A stretch of DNA of 49,415 nt from Candidatus Anaerobutyricum avicola (GCA_019113845.1 DXGQ01000044.1:1-49415); one strand, 5' to 3'. Positions 35,063 through 44,458 are shown, numbered from the stretch's first letter. Program-made: numbers and translations. Notes: a model not told the origin generated them from the letters alone.

Positions 35063-35199
35063 TTTTATGTATTTGTAAGAAAAATTCTACGATTTTTGTT
35101 GATTATGACGGAGAAAAGCGATATTTTTGTCGTGATATAAGCGGCGATAGCAAAGGGATGACCCGCGGCGTGATACGCCGGAACAAAGGAGGGGGAGCG

Positions 35200-38100
35200 A
35201 TGAAGAGGAAGAAGTTACTTGTGTGGATTCTGTTGTGCGCGATGCTGGTGACGGACATTCCGGCACGGGCGGCGGTGGAAAATAATAATGATGTATATTA
35301 TATCAGCACAGCGGAAGAACTGGTGAAGATACTGGAGGCAACGAGAGGGAAAGGGTACTTTGAGCTGACGGAGGATATCGATCTGAGCGGATATGATTGG
35401 GAACCCATCGGTCTGGTTGGAACCTTCAACGGGAACGGATATGCGCTTCGCAATGTCACTATAACAGGAGCTGCGAAGGGGAATTTAGATTCGTATGTGG
35501 GTCTGTTCTATAATTGGGGTCTTACGCCGGGTGCGGAAGGATATGTGACAAACCTCACTCTGACCAATATAAAGATTGATGTGAATGTTCTGGAAGGGGA
35601 ACAATATGAAACGGCGTACGTCGGTCCTTTCGCCGGGAATGTCGGAAGTATCAATAATTGTACGGTTTCCGGCAGTGTAACAGTGACTGGCGGGGAGAAT
35701 ATGCCGGTAGATGGCCGTATCGAGATGACCGGTCTTAAAAATGCCAGTAACTGCCGGGTCGATCTGGACATGAGATATGAAGGCGGGGAGACCGAACTTT
35801 CTACCGTGTATGTGACGGCGATGTCTGCCTGCACCAACTGTCAGTATGAGGGAGATGTAAAAGCGATTGACAACACAGGTTCTGTCACTATATATGCAAA
35901 AGCAGCGGAAGCCTCCAGGGGATGTTCTTTTACCGGAAATGTGGAGGCGAACGGCTCTGGCTATGTGGAAGCCCGTGGCATGGAAGGCGCCGATTGTTAC
36001 ATGATAGGGGATATTTCGGCAGTTTCTTCCGCCGATAAAGCGTTCGCTTACGGGACAGGAGGGAACGGCAATCTTCTGGAAGGAAATGTCACTGCCCGGG
36101 GAGTGGGAACGGAGTGGAATTCTGTGACGGCTTTCGGCGTGTATGAAGCGGCGACAGAAACCGGAGAGGCAAATTATCCGGTTCATGAGGCGAAAGATTG
36201 CCAGGTGAGGGGAAATATCACGGCTTCTGAAAGTGGGAATTATAATTCGAATGAGAGAGAGGCTTTCGTGGCCGCCTACGGAGTATACAGTACCAGTGCG
36301 GATGATAACGTGACGGGCTGTTATGTCTGGGGCGACGTCAGCGCCAGCAGTGAAAATAATCAGGCGCAGGCGGCGGGGCTTTATCTGTGCTCGGAAAGCT
36401 ATTTTCAGGGGAATGTGACGGCAAAAGGAAACGCGAAGGAAAAGTCTTATGGTTATGGCACATCAGCTTCTGGCAATTATGGGGGAAAGGATAATTATGC
36501 AGCAGGAGATATAACCGCGTGGAATCCTTCCGGCGCGGCAGAAGCGGATGGAAGCACAGCAGGGGAGAACTGTTTTGTGGAGGGCGATGTTTCCGCTTCC
36601 GGAATGAACGTCTATGCGTACGGGCTGGATGATATTTCCTTAAATTCTTTCTATTATGGGGATGTGAGAGCGGAAGGAAAGGAAGAAGCCAATGCCTCCC
36701 TGATACAAAATGCGCAGAATTCCTATGCCGCAGGAGACGTCTATGCACAGAGCAGCGAGGTGGCCAGAGCAGATGGAATCTACCCAAACAATACTTCCGG
36801 TAATAACGCCGTCGGTAATATTACGGCGGAAGGGGGAAAACCGTCAAGCTCCTATGGTTCTGGCGGCGACGGGGGCAGTTTCTCAGGCACGGTAACCAGT
36901 ATCTACGACGGCAGGACGATTTCCGCCGGTGCGCCGGGGGCGGCGCAGTATTTTATCGAGGACAGATATGATAAAATATATATATCCGATACGATACCAG
37001 AAAATATGTATTATGATAAAGTTGTCGGCAGAGCCGTCTACGGCCAGGGCGGAAGTGTGACAGAGCCGGAAGAGTGGGGGCCGGAAGGAGGAGAGGACGA
37101 TCGGAAAGACATCTATTCTCTCCGGATTATGGATGCGCGGACCGATAAGCCGGTGACTGACGCCACGGTGGACGTGGATGGAACAAAGTATCAGACCGAT
37201 AACAATGGAATGATCACGGTGACGGGCAGCCGTTATATAAAAGGGCTGGAGGTAGTACAGGGCGGTTCCATTGTACATACTCAGAGCAGGATTTACGCAA
37301 AAGAGGGAAGAACAAAGAATATTTATGTCAACGGGCTGAAGCTGGATCTTCAGGATCTTGATCTAGGAGAAAGCGGAGAAACCACGGTGACAGGTCCGGA
37401 GATCAATATAAAGGGGAAGAGTTTTCCGCTGTTTGAGCTGCCGTTTTCCTTTGAGATGGATCTGGTGGAGTCCATGCGGATCGCCTATGATGACGAGAAC
37501 AGAGTATATCAGGTGATTCTGGACAGCGATCCGGACGACGATGAGGATGGGATCGCGGACGCCGCAGATTCTTTCTGGCTGGGAGACTATCAGCGGATAA
37601 AGCGGCAGTGTGAAAATGCATACCGGGATTTCCGGGAAAAGTCCTTCTCGGGACTGAACAGAAGTTTTGGCATCGACAGCAGCGTGGACGCCAGCGGTTA
37701 TCTGGAATTTGCTGTGACAAAAGACGGTCTGGAGTTGCAGGACGGGAAGCTGGTTTTTGTGGTGGCCGGTTCTTTTGCCGCCAGCCGTCCGATACCGCCC
37801 GCGCCGTACATTTTTCTGACATTCGGTATTGAAACCGGTTTTCAGGCAGAGAGTACGCTGACGCTGGAGGAGGCGGTGTACATTGATCCTCAGATATCAG
37901 CGGAAGCGGATATCTCCTTTGATCTGACGCCTTCGGTGGGCGTCGGAGCCGGTCTGGATAAGATTTTATCGGCGGAAGTGGGGATAGAAGGCCCGTTAAA
38001 CGCCAATCTGAATCTGCCGTTCAGAAGCATGAAAGAAAATGCAAAGCTTACCCTGGCGTCGAGAATTTACCTGCAGCTGACGGCTTTATCTTTTCGCATG

Positions 38101-41100
38101 AGGTTCAGCAAAACCTTTGCCGACGTACAGCTTTATCCAAAAGAGGAAGAAGACGATTCCGGCCTGCAGACCTTTGCTTCCATACCGGACGACGGAGCGA
38201 TGGAGCTGATTGACAGAAGTTATCTTCGCGGAACTTTCGCTCGCTCTTCCGGACGGAATACCTCCGCCGGCGATACGGTAAAAGATCTGGTCTATCCATA
38301 TGGGAAGGCTCAGACCATCACCCTGTCAGGGTCTACAAAGCTGATGGTCTGGCTGGATGACGACCAGAGCAGAGATCTGGCTAACAAGACGGCGCTGTAT
38401 TACAGTATCCTCAGAGATGGAGAGTGGAGCGAACCGCAGCAGATTGAAAACGACGGAACGCCGGACTTTGATTTTAGTCTCTGCCGGGCAGGTTCCGGCG
38501 CAGCCCTTGTATGGCAGGACGCCAAAGAGCCGGTGGCTGAGAATGTCACGGAAGAAGAACTGGCGAAAGAGGTGGAGCTTTCCTACATAGAATACGATGG
38601 CGGCGAGTTTCAGAAGGTCATCAGCCTTACCGAAGGAGAGAACTATGAATACAGTCCGAAGCTGTACAGCACCTATTCCGATCGTTATGTCATATGGACG
38701 CAGAACGACTCTGACAGCATACTTCCGGGCGCCGGCGATACAGCGGAAAGTATTTATTTCACACATATTGATTATGATGGCAGAAGCTATCAGAAACAGG
38801 AGACGAAAGTCGTGGCGGAAGGCATTTCTTCCCTGTATGAGACTGCTGTGGGAGAGGACGGTCTGGTGGCATGGCTCACGGGCAGCGACATGAATCCTGA
38901 CAATGAAGGGGCGAGAAAGCTGTCTGTGAAGGAAATGTCCGGTCAGGAAAGGACAGTGGAATATGAACAGAATACCCGCCTGTCCAGTCTGCAGTTGAAC
39001 GGGAGCCAGGTATTCTTTTCCGAGGAAGGAAGCATCAAATACCTGTCGATGGAAGAGGAGCCGACCCTGATCGTGGAAGATCAGGGCATGGGAGACGCGC
39101 CTGTCAGATTATTGTTCCGGGAAAACACCAGTAATTATTTGCCGCTGGCTGTCGTATACGAGGTGCAGGACGGTTTCACATCGAATCTCTATGCTTCTTA
39201 TCCTGGCAGCGGCGGAACTTACACCAATCCGGTGCCGGTGACAGACTGGGATGAGAAGATCCGGGCGTGGAGCATTCTGGAAGGAATGGACGATACGATG
39301 GAGATTGGCGCTTTGCTGGCCGATATTCAGGTTGGCGAGGCAGAAAATGATATGTCTGAAACCGCGTGGCTTGTCTGGACTACCGCCAACCCGCAGGAAG
39401 ATATCATCCTGACGGAAGTATTTACCGAAGACGACCATATTTCCAGAGGCAGCACAGCGACCTTTTTGTTAAATGTGGAGAATCATACGAAAGAGAATCT
39501 GAAAAATCTCACGATAAAGATAGCCGGAGCGGACGGCAACAGTTTTTATGAAGGGGAAACAGACGCATTTGTTAAGGCCGGAGGCATCAATACGATTGCG
39601 GTGAACGTCCCGGTTCCTGCTGATTTCCAGCAGCAGGAGCTGACATTTACCGTGACCGGCGGTGCGGAAGAAGCGGACATGGAAAATAACAGCCGTACAT
39701 TTCTGGCGGGCGCGGCCAACCTGAGCCTGGAACTGAACGACCGCCATCTTCATGACGACGGATATCTGGAAGCGGTTATCACCAATAACGGAAGTGCGGA
39801 CGCCTCCGGGGTGGATTTGAAGATAACCGGGGAGGATGGAGCAATCATCTATGAAGATACGGCAGGAAATGTAACGGCCGGCGGTGAAAAAAGGGTGACA
39901 ATCCCGATTCCGGATGGTAAACGTACATTTGATGATGATACGGACAGTTACGGTATCGTCGCCGAAGTATCCCACGATGGGGAGGAGAGCACGAAAACTG
40001 ACAATGAAACCATGTTCCGCATCCGTCCGCCGCAGATTACACAGATTGCGATTGCTGAGAGAACACTCACTATGGATATAGGAGAAATTTACCAGCCGTC
40101 GGTACAGGTTTATCCTTCCAATGCACTGAACAAAGAGTATCGCGTCTGCTCTGATAACGAAGATGTCGTCACGGTAGATGAGAACGGAACAATTCGGGCA
40201 GTTTCCGAGGGAACAGCGGATATTATCTTTATGGCAGTCAATTCCAGCGCGGCATCCAGAGTAAACGTCACTGTGGGTAGCGGAAGTGATACGGGAACGA
40301 CCCACAAGATCTTATTGGATGCCGGTGGCGGAACAGTTTCGCCGCAGCGCCTGGAAGTGCAGGACGGGCAGACAGCAGTGTTGCCATGCCCGATGCGGGA
40401 AGGGTACTACTTCGTCGGTTGGTATGACGCTCCGGAAGGAGGCAGCGAGATTAACAGTGAGACGGCAATCACACAGGATATGACCCTGTATGCCCGGTGG
40501 ACAGATACCAGATTTCCAAATCCGGAGCTGCCGGAAATTGATAACCCAGATCCGGATAACCCAGATCCCGATGTTCCGAATCCGAACCCGGGAGAAACAG
40601 ATCCTGACGACCCAACTCCGGATACTCCGTCGCCAGATCCAACGCCAGGCGGCAACCCTGGAACCGGAACCACATCACAGCCGGGTACGCCGACGCAGCC
40701 GGGAGGAAGCGGAACAACGCCACAGCCAGGTGGTAGCGGAGCGGGAACCGGTCAGACCGGCAATAAGACGCCGCAGGCAGCGGCACAGTATCGTGTCGGC
40801 GATATAGTGACGGCCAGCGGACTTCGTTACCGGGTAACCGATGCCCGGTCCGCACAGGGACAGGTACAGATGATCGGTGCGTCGGGCGCTGCGAAGAAGG
40901 CGGTGAATATCCCGGCAGAGATTTTTTCTCCTTCCACCGGACAGCGTTTTAAAGTAACAGCTATCGGAAATAATGCGTTTAAAAATCAAAAGAAGCTGCG
41001 TAAGCTGACGATAGGAAAGAACGTAAGAGTCATAGGAAAGAAGGCGTTCTTCAACTGTAAGAAGCTGAAAAATATTACCATGAAGACGAAAACTCTGACG

Positions 41101-41235
41101 AAAAAGACGGTTGGAGCGAAAGCGTTCCGTGGCATCTATGCCCGGGCGGTCATCAAGACGCCGAAACAAAAGCGGACGCTGTACAGAAAGATTCTGCGGG
41201 CGAAGGGCGTCGGTGTTCAGGTTAGAATCCGTTAG
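35200..41235 (+). CDS. 2011-residue secreted multidomain surface protein (beta-solenoid, CARDB, Big_2, InlB-type and BspA-like repeats)
   Basis: Signal peptide 1-25 (MKRKKLLVWILLCAMLVTD..., ARAA). A GLUG-like start (~54-90) leads into about eleven short repeats (~150-550) of the type C-x-x-x-GDVxA...AxAxG, probably a beta-solenoid. Next come a carboxypeptidase-like beta-sandwich (~630-690), a DPDDDEDGIADAADS calcium-type loop (~775), and a long region with propeller-like strands (~1025-1400). Two CARDB-like domains (~1405-1610), a Big_2 domain (~1612-1694) and a Listeria-Bacteroides repeat (~1703-1768) follow, then an Asp/Pro linker and a BspA-type leucine-rich C-terminus (IGNNAFKNQKKLRKLTIG). 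No LPxTG motif; the basic LRR end may hold it to the wall. ATG 35200 has AAAGGAGGGGG; the frame upstream is not translated. Probably an adhesin; ligand unknown. Confidence 0.85.
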   Translation: MKRKKLLVWILLCAMLVTDIPARAAVENNNDVYYISTAEELVKILEATRGKGYFELTEDIDLSGYDWEPIGLVGTFNGNGYALRNVTITGAAKGNLDSYVGLFYNWGLTPGAEGYVTNLTLTNIKIDVNVLEGEQYETAYVGPFAGNVGSINNCTVSGSVTVTGGENMPVDGRIEMTGLKNASNCRVDLDMRYEGGETELSTVYVTAMSACTNCQYEGDVKAIDNTGSVTIYAKAAEASRGCSFTGNVEANGSGYVEARGMEGADCYMIGDISAVSSADKAFAYGTGGNGNLLEGNVTARGVGTEWNSVTAFGVYEAATETGEANYPVHEAKDCQVRGNITASESGNYNSNEREAFVAAYGVYSTSADDNVTGCYVWGDVSASSENNQAQAAGLYLCSESYFQGNVTAKGNAKEKSYGYGTSASGNYGGKDNYAAGDITAWNPSGAAEADGSTAGENCFVEGDVSASGMNVYAYGLDDISLNSFYYGDVRAEGKEEANASLIQNAQNSYAAGDVYAQSSEVARADGIYPNNTSGNNAVGNITAEGGKPSSSYGSGGDGGSFSGTVTSIYDGRTISAGAPGAAQYFIEDRYDKIYISDTIPENMYYDKVVGRAVYGQGGSVTEPEEWGPEGGEDDRKDIYSLRIMDARTDKPVTDATVDVDGTKYQTDNNGMITVTGSRYIKGLEVVQGGSIVHTQSRIYAKEGRTKNIYVNGLKLDLQDLDLGESGETTVTGPEINIKGKSFPLFELPFSFEMDLVESMRIAYDDENRVYQVILDSDPDDDEDGIADAADSFWLGDYQRIKRQCENAYRDFREKSFSGLNRSFGIDSSVDASGYLEFAVTKDGLELQDGKLVFVVAGSFAASRPIPPAPYIFLTFGIETGFQAESTLTLEEAVYIDPQISAEADISFDLTPSVGVGAGLDKILSAEVGIEGPLNANLNLPFRSMKENAKLTLASRIYLQLTALSFRMRFSKTFADVQLYPKEEEDDSGLQTFASIPDDGAMELIDRSYLRGTFARSSGRNTSAGDTVKDLVYPYGKAQTITLSGSTKLMVWLDDDQSRDLANKTALYYSILRDGEWSEPQQIENDGTPDFDFSLCRAGSGAALVWQDAKEPVAENVTEEELAKEVELSYIEYDGGEFQKVISLTEGENYEYSPKLYSTYSDRYVIWTQNDSDSILPGAGDTAESIYFTHIDYDGRSYQKQETKVVAEGISSLYETAVGEDGLVAWLTGSDMNPDNEGARKLSVKEMSGQERTVEYEQNTRLSSLQLNGSQVFFSEEGSIKYLSMEEEPTLIVEDQGMGDAPVRLLFRENTSNYLPLAVVYEVQDGFTSNLYASYPGSGGTYTNPVPVTDWDEKIRAWSILEGMDDTMEIGALLADIQVGEAENDMSETAWLVWTTANPQEDIILTEVFTEDDHISRGSTATFLLNVENHTKENLKNLTIKIAGADGNSFYEGETDAFVKAGGINTIAVNVPVPADFQQQELTFTVTGGAEEADMENNSRTFLAGAANLSLELNDRHLHDDGYLEAVITNNGSADASGVDLKITGEDGAIIYEDTAGNVTAGGEKRVTIPIPDGKRTFDDDTDSYGIVAEVSHDGEESTKTDNETMFRIRPPQITQIAIAERTLTMDIGEIYQPSVQVYPSNALNKEYRVCSDNEDVVTVDENGTIRAVSEGTADIIFMAVNSSAASRVNVTVGSGSDTGTTHKILLDAGGGTVSPQRLEVQDGQTAVLPCPMREGYYFVGWYDAPEGGSEINSETAITQDMTLYARWTDTRFPNPELPEIDNPDPDNPDPDVPNPNPGETDPDDPTPDTPSPDPTPGGNPGTGTTSQPGTPTQPGGSGTTPQPGGSGAGTGQTGNKTPQAAAQYRVGDIVTASGLRYRVTDARSAQGQVQMIGASGAAKKAVNIPAEIFSPSTGQRFKVTAIGNNAFKNQKKLRKLTIGKNVRVIGKKAFFNCKKLKNITMKTKTLTKKTVGAKAFRGIYARAVIKTPKQKRTLYRKILRAKGVGVQVRIR

Positions 41236-41250
41236 CTGTGCCATAAAAAG

Positions 41251-41284
41251 GGGAGCAGATGACCACTGCGGGTCATTTGCTCCC
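41251..41284. terminator. bidirectional terminator between convergent genes
   Basis: GGGAGCAGATGACC (41251-41264) pairs with GGTCATTTGCTCCC (41271-41284, one mismatch). T-rich sequence follows on the plus strand and TTTTT on the minus strand, so it can serve both the surface protein and the gene ending at 41296. Confidence 0.85.
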
Positions 41285-41295
41285 TCTTGCTTTTC

Positions 41296-41562
41296 TTATT
41301 TCCGATATTCTTCCGGAATATCTTCCTCATTCCAGAAGCTTACGCCGAACTTTTTCTGGCTGCCCATCTTGATGCCGTAGCCGAGAACGTTGTCGGTGGA
41401 GCGGTCAAGAAGCATGTTGATGTAGTCCATCGCCTCTTTATGTTTCTCGCCTACGACGTAGACGTTAAAGTTCTTGGTCGCCTCACTGTTGATCACAGTG
41501 TAGTTGCCTGCCTTTAAATCTTCATCTCTCTGTGAAACTAATTTCTGCTGTTCTGCTGTCAT
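41296..41562 (-). CDS. hypothetical 88-residue soluble protein
   Basis: A charged protein without membrane segment or signal peptide, beginning MTAEQQKLVSQRDEDLKAGN and ending EEDIPEEYRK. I do not recognise the family. The start at 41562 is secure because AAGGAGGAG precedes it by 7 nt; the longer frame to 41658 crosses the leader. It has its own promoter (41691-41718) and a ~125-nt leader with a terminator-like hairpin, so its expression is probably conditional. It converges with the surface-protein gene. Confidence 0.75.
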   Translation of the reverse strand: MTAEQQKLVSQRDEDLKAGNYTVINSEATKNFNVYVVGEKHKEAMDYINMLLDRSTDNVLGYGIKMGSQKKFGVSFWNEEDIPEEYRK

Positions 41563-41642
41563 AATATTTCTCCTCCTTGTCAATGTATTTGGTAAATGTA
41601 CTCTATTACTGTCCGTGCCGGTCAGCCTGCCGGGTGGGACAT

Positions 41643-41663
41643 AAAAAGGGCAGATCATCTGCC
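41643..41663 (-). terminator. terminator-like hairpin in the leader of the 88-aa gene (possible attenuator)
   Basis: On the minus strand GGCAGA-TGA-TCTGCC (41663-41649) is followed by CTTTTT. It lies between the promoter at 41691-41718 and the start at 41562. Confidence 0.5.
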
Positions 41664-41690
41664 GCCAAATGGCACGAAGCCCTGTTTGTC

Positions 41691-41718
41691 ATTATAACAC
41701 AAAAGAAGATGAAAGCAA
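41691..41718 (-). promoter_or_regulatory. SigA promoter of the 88-aa gene
   Basis: On the minus strand TTGCTT (41718-41713), 16 nt, TATAAT (41696-41691) with TGT giving an extended -10. Confidence 0.7.
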
Positions 41719-41848
41719 ATTTTTTTATTCCTGTTGCGCTTCTTTCAGGAAGCCATTATAATAGTGCGTGAATCTTTCAGACAGCGCACCCGGATTTACA
41801 TAAAATCAGAGGTGCAAAATAGAAGCATACGAGCTGGGAGGTGATTGT

Positions 41849-42019
41849 ATGCAATGCGATTACTGTGCGTTTTATTATATTGACGAGGAAGACGGTCAGG
41901 GAGAATGTACGGTGAATCTGGACGAGGACGATCTGGCAAGACTGCTTGCCAGTCCAAAGGACGGATGCCCGTATTTTCAGATGTATGATGAGTACAAGAT
42001 CGTGCGTAAGCAGATGTGA
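41849..42019 (+). CDS. small four-cysteine protein, DUF6472-like
   Basis: A 56-residue acidic protein beginning MQCDYCAFYYIDEEDG and ending DEYKIVRKQM. Cysteines at 3, 6, 20 and 40 suggest a metal site. Length, the Cys pattern, the NLDEDD segment and the DEYKIVRKQM end match a small clostridial family that I recall as DUF6472. Function unknown. ATG 41849 has an excellent RBS (GGGAGGTGA). It lies 103 nt before the CcdA-TlpA gene on the same strand. Confidence 0.75.
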   Translation: MQCDYCAFYYIDEEDGQGECTVNLDEDDLARLLASPKDGCPYFQMYDEYKIVRKQM

Positions 42020-42122
42020 GAGTTCCGGGCTCAAAGAGGATGAGGAACGGAAAGTCATCTCGGAAGTGAAAACGAGAGTTGGAGTATTTCCAATGGAATA
42101 AAAAAGTGAAGGAGATTCTAAT

Positions 42123-43544
42123 ATGGGTTTTTCAATGGATGTAAGCGTACCGGTTCTTACGGTATTTGTGCAGGGACTGCTCAGTTTCTTCTCGCCCTGT
42201 GTCCTGCCGCTGCTGCCTTTGTATATCGGGTATCTTTCGGGCGGCACGGCGGTAAAAAAAGAAGACGGGCGTATGCAGTACAGGCGGGGCAAGGTGATGC
42301 TTCACACGGTGTTTTTTGTGATCGGCGTGAGCTTTGCCTTTTTCGTGCTGGGGCTTGGCGTGTCGGCGGTCGGCACATTTTTTAAATCCAATCAGGCGAT
42401 GTTTGCCCGGATTGGCGGTATCGTTGTGATCTTGTTTGGACTGTATCAGCTGCGGGTGTTCGGGTTCTCGCAGACGCTGGAACGGGAGCGGAGACTGCCG
42501 TTTCGGCTGGATAAGTTTGCCATGTCGCCGCTTACGGCGCTGCTTTTAGGATTTACGTTCAGCTTTGCCTGGACGCCTTGTGTGGGACCGGCGCTGACCA
42601 GCGTGCTGCTCATGGCGGCCTCCGCCTCCACCCGGCTGGCGGGATTCGTCTTGATCGGCGTTTATACACTGGGCTTTGTGCTGCCGTTCCTTGCGGTGGG
42701 ATTATTTACGACCACCCTTCTGGAACTGTTCAGAAAGCATCAGCAGGTGGTGCGCTACACGGTAAAAATTGGCGGTGTCCTCATGGTGCTCATGGGGATC
42801 TTCATGTTTACCGGAACCATGAACAATGTGACCGGTTACCTTTCCAGAATCTCAGACATTCCCGGCGTGGAGCAGGAAGAGACTTCCGAAAAGAATGCGG
42901 GAGCGGGAGCAGGTGGCGGAACTTCCGGGGATGAAGCCGATGTGGAGAGCGACACCGGAACGGATGACATAAATTCGGAAGATGACACAAGTGCGGGAAC
43001 CGCTGCAACGGATGAAGAAACTGCCCCAGGCAAGGAGCCGGACGGGCATCAGAACAACGGAGACAGCTCCGGAGAAGAGAACGGAGCGGAAGATGCAGTC
43101 GGTGAAGTAGCCCCGGCGGTGGACTTTGCGCTGACCGATCAGTATGGGGAGACGCACCGGCTGGAAGACTATAAGGGAAAGACGATTTTCCTCAATTTCT
43201 GGGCAACCTGGTGCCCGCCGTGCAAGGCGGAGATGCCGGACATTCAGGAGATTTATGAAACGTATGATACGGAGGGAGAGGACGCCCTGGTCGTCCTTGG
43301 AGTGGCAACACCTTCCATGGGACAGGAGGGCACGGAAGAAGAGATCCGTACATTTCTTGAGGAAAACGGGTATACCTATCCGGTACTCATGGATACGGAA
43401 GGCGAGCTCTTTGGCGCTTACGGCGTATATTCCCTGCCGACCACGTTCATGATCGACCGGGAAGGAAATGTGTTTGGCTACGTGAGCGGTATGCTGACGA
43501 AAGATATGATGGAAAGTATCATAAAGCAGACCATGGAAGGATAA
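42123..43544 (+). CDS. CcdA-type membrane thiol transporter fused to a TlpA/ResA-like thioredoxin
   Basis: A 473-residue fusion. Residues ~1-235 are a six-span CcdA/DsbD-beta domain with two redox Cys motifs, SPCVLP (C26) and TPCVGP. A ~80-residue acidic Gly/Ser/Asp linker follows (~250-330). Residues ~335-473 are an extracytoplasmic thioredoxin with FWATWCPPCK (C364/C367) and a cis-Pro segment (SLPTTF). The membrane part should pass electrons from cytoplasmic thioredoxin to the fused outer domain, which reduces disulfides outside the cell. CcdA and TlpA are usually separate proteins, so the fusion works like a simplified DsbD. The start follows AAGGAGA; a terminator follows. Confidence 0.93.
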   Translation: MGFSMDVSVPVLTVFVQGLLSFFSPCVLPLLPLYIGYLSGGTAVKKEDGRMQYRRGKVMLHTVFFVIGVSFAFFVLGLGVSAVGTFFKSNQAMFARIGGIVVILFGLYQLRVFGFSQTLERERRLPFRLDKFAMSPLTALLLGFTFSFAWTPCVGPALTSVLLMAASASTRLAGFVLIGVYTLGFVLPFLAVGLFTTTLLELFRKHQQVVRYTVKIGGVLMVLMGIFMFTGTMNNVTGYLSRISDIPGVEQEETSEKNAGAGAGGGTSGDEADVESDTGTDDINSEDDTSAGTAATDEETAPGKEPDGHQNNGDSSGEENGAEDAVGEVAPAVDFALTDQYGETHRLEDYKGKTIFLNFWATWCPPCKAEMPDIQEIYETYDTEGEDALVVLGVATPSMGQEGTEEEIRTFLEENGYTYPVLMDTEGELFGAYGVYSLPTTFMIDREGNVFGYVSGMLTKDMMESIIKQTMEG

Positions 43545-43565
43545 AACAGAAAGATAAGACGACAG

Positions 43566-43612
43566 GTGCTGCCGCATCAACGATGGATCGCTGATGTGAC
43601 AGCACTATTTTA
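43566..43612 (+). terminator. intrinsic terminator of the CcdA-TlpA gene
   Basis: Arms 43566-43584 and 43587-43605 (GTGCTGCCGCATCAACGAT type) form a long stem with three mismatches. ATTTTAA follows. Confidence 0.75.
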
Positions 43613-43666
43613 ATGTATAGTATTCATATATGACATTTGTTTTCATATAATGTTTTTCCTGCTTTT

Positions 43667-43741
43667 TTATCGGTGGCGTTTCACAAGAATGTAGTAGGCA
43701 AAAACAATCAGGCCGATGACACAAAAAATATCCACAGGCAT
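43667..43741 (-). CDS. possible 22-24-residue single-span membrane peptide
   Basis: On the minus strand ATG 43741 or, better, GTG 43735 opens a frame reading MDIFCVIGLIVFAYYILVKR plus His-Arg. That is a single hydrophobic span with a basic end, as in many small membrane or type I toxin-like peptides. AAAGGGGG lies 6 nt before the GTG. It starts 45-51 nt behind the ABC-2 permease stop and could be the last gene of the gntR operon. It has no match that I recognise and could be chance. Confidence 0.35.
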   Translation of the reverse strand: MPVDIFCVIGLIVFAYYILVKRHR

Positions 43742-43785
43742 CCCCCTTTCTGACATCGAGCACTTGTCGACGGCTACTTTCTGGC

Positions 43786-44439
43786 TCAAAACTCCTTTTT
43801 CTGTACGATGCCGATGCTGATCAGGCAGGACAACCCGAGAAGAAGGAGTGCGACGATCAGCAGGATGGCTGCCAGGATGCCCGCATGGACGGTCGGCATC
43901 GTGTCGAGGATGGTCACAAGATCAATACCGATCAGTTGAAGTCCTTTGACTGCCAGCGTGCCCAGCACGGACACAAGAGCAAGACAAACGATCAGGACGA
44001 TCCGTCCCCGTTCTCCGCCAAATTTAAGTTGGAACGGCAGCATCAGGGCGAGGATCACAAACATCATGGACAGAATAAAAGCTGCGCTTAACCACATTTC
44101 CGTATCAGGATAAATCCCTTTGAAGAAGCCCACCAATGTGGTGAGGATCACCGCCAGCATCCAGGCGCAGCAGCCGAGAATCGCGCCGAAGATATATTTC
44201 TCCACGGCGTAAGTGCGGCGGGAAATCGGCAGGGAGAACAGGAATGCGTTGCCGTTGTCAAATTCATCGTAACTGATGGAGCTTATGGAAAACAGGGAAG
44301 ACACAAAGGCCATGAAACCTGTGGTGAAAACGACATCGTAGGATGAAAACGTAATGACAACGCCCACCAGTAATATAAGAAGAAAAAATCGCTTCTGCAT
44401 TTTCATTAATTTAAAATCTTTGATCAGTAAACCTTTCAT
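43786..44439 (-). CDS. ABC-2 type transporter permease
   Basis: A 217-residue permease with about six membrane spans, beginning MKGLLIKDFKLMKMQKRFFL and ending VQKKEF. A short loop LFSLPISRRTYAVEKY between spans is typical of the ABC-2 permeases found beside YtrA-type GntR regulators. It works with the ATPase encoded 19 nt upstream. GGGAGGTG precedes the start. The substrate is unknown; such systems often protect against cell-wall-active peptides, which is inference. Confidence 0.88.
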   Translation of the reverse strand: MKGLLIKDFKLMKMQKRFFLLILLVGVVITFSSYDVVFTTGFMAFVSSLFSISSISYDEFDNGNAFLFSLPISRRTYAVEKYIFGAILGCCAWMLAVILTTLVGFFKGIYPDTEMWLSAAFILSMMFVILALMLPFQLKFGGERGRIVLIVCLALVSVLGTLAVKGLQLIGIDLVTILDTMPTVHAGILAAILLIVALLLLGLSCLISIGIVQKKEF

Positions 44440-44458
44440 TTCCTTGCACCTCCCTGTT

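Noticed and set aside
34811-35140. 109-codon frame with FYESVI repeats
   Set aside because: It is the translation of the 18-nt terminator-derived array, starts inside the terminator, has no RBS and overlaps the surface-protein promoter.
40500-41235. LPxTG sortase signal at the end of the surface protein
   Set aside because: The C-terminus is a basic BspA-like leucine-rich domain; no LPxTG-like motif, hydrophobic span and charged tail.
41577-41771. 64-codon plus-strand frame
   Set aside because: Lies antisense to the leader and promoter of the 88-aa gene, has no RBS and no family resemblance.
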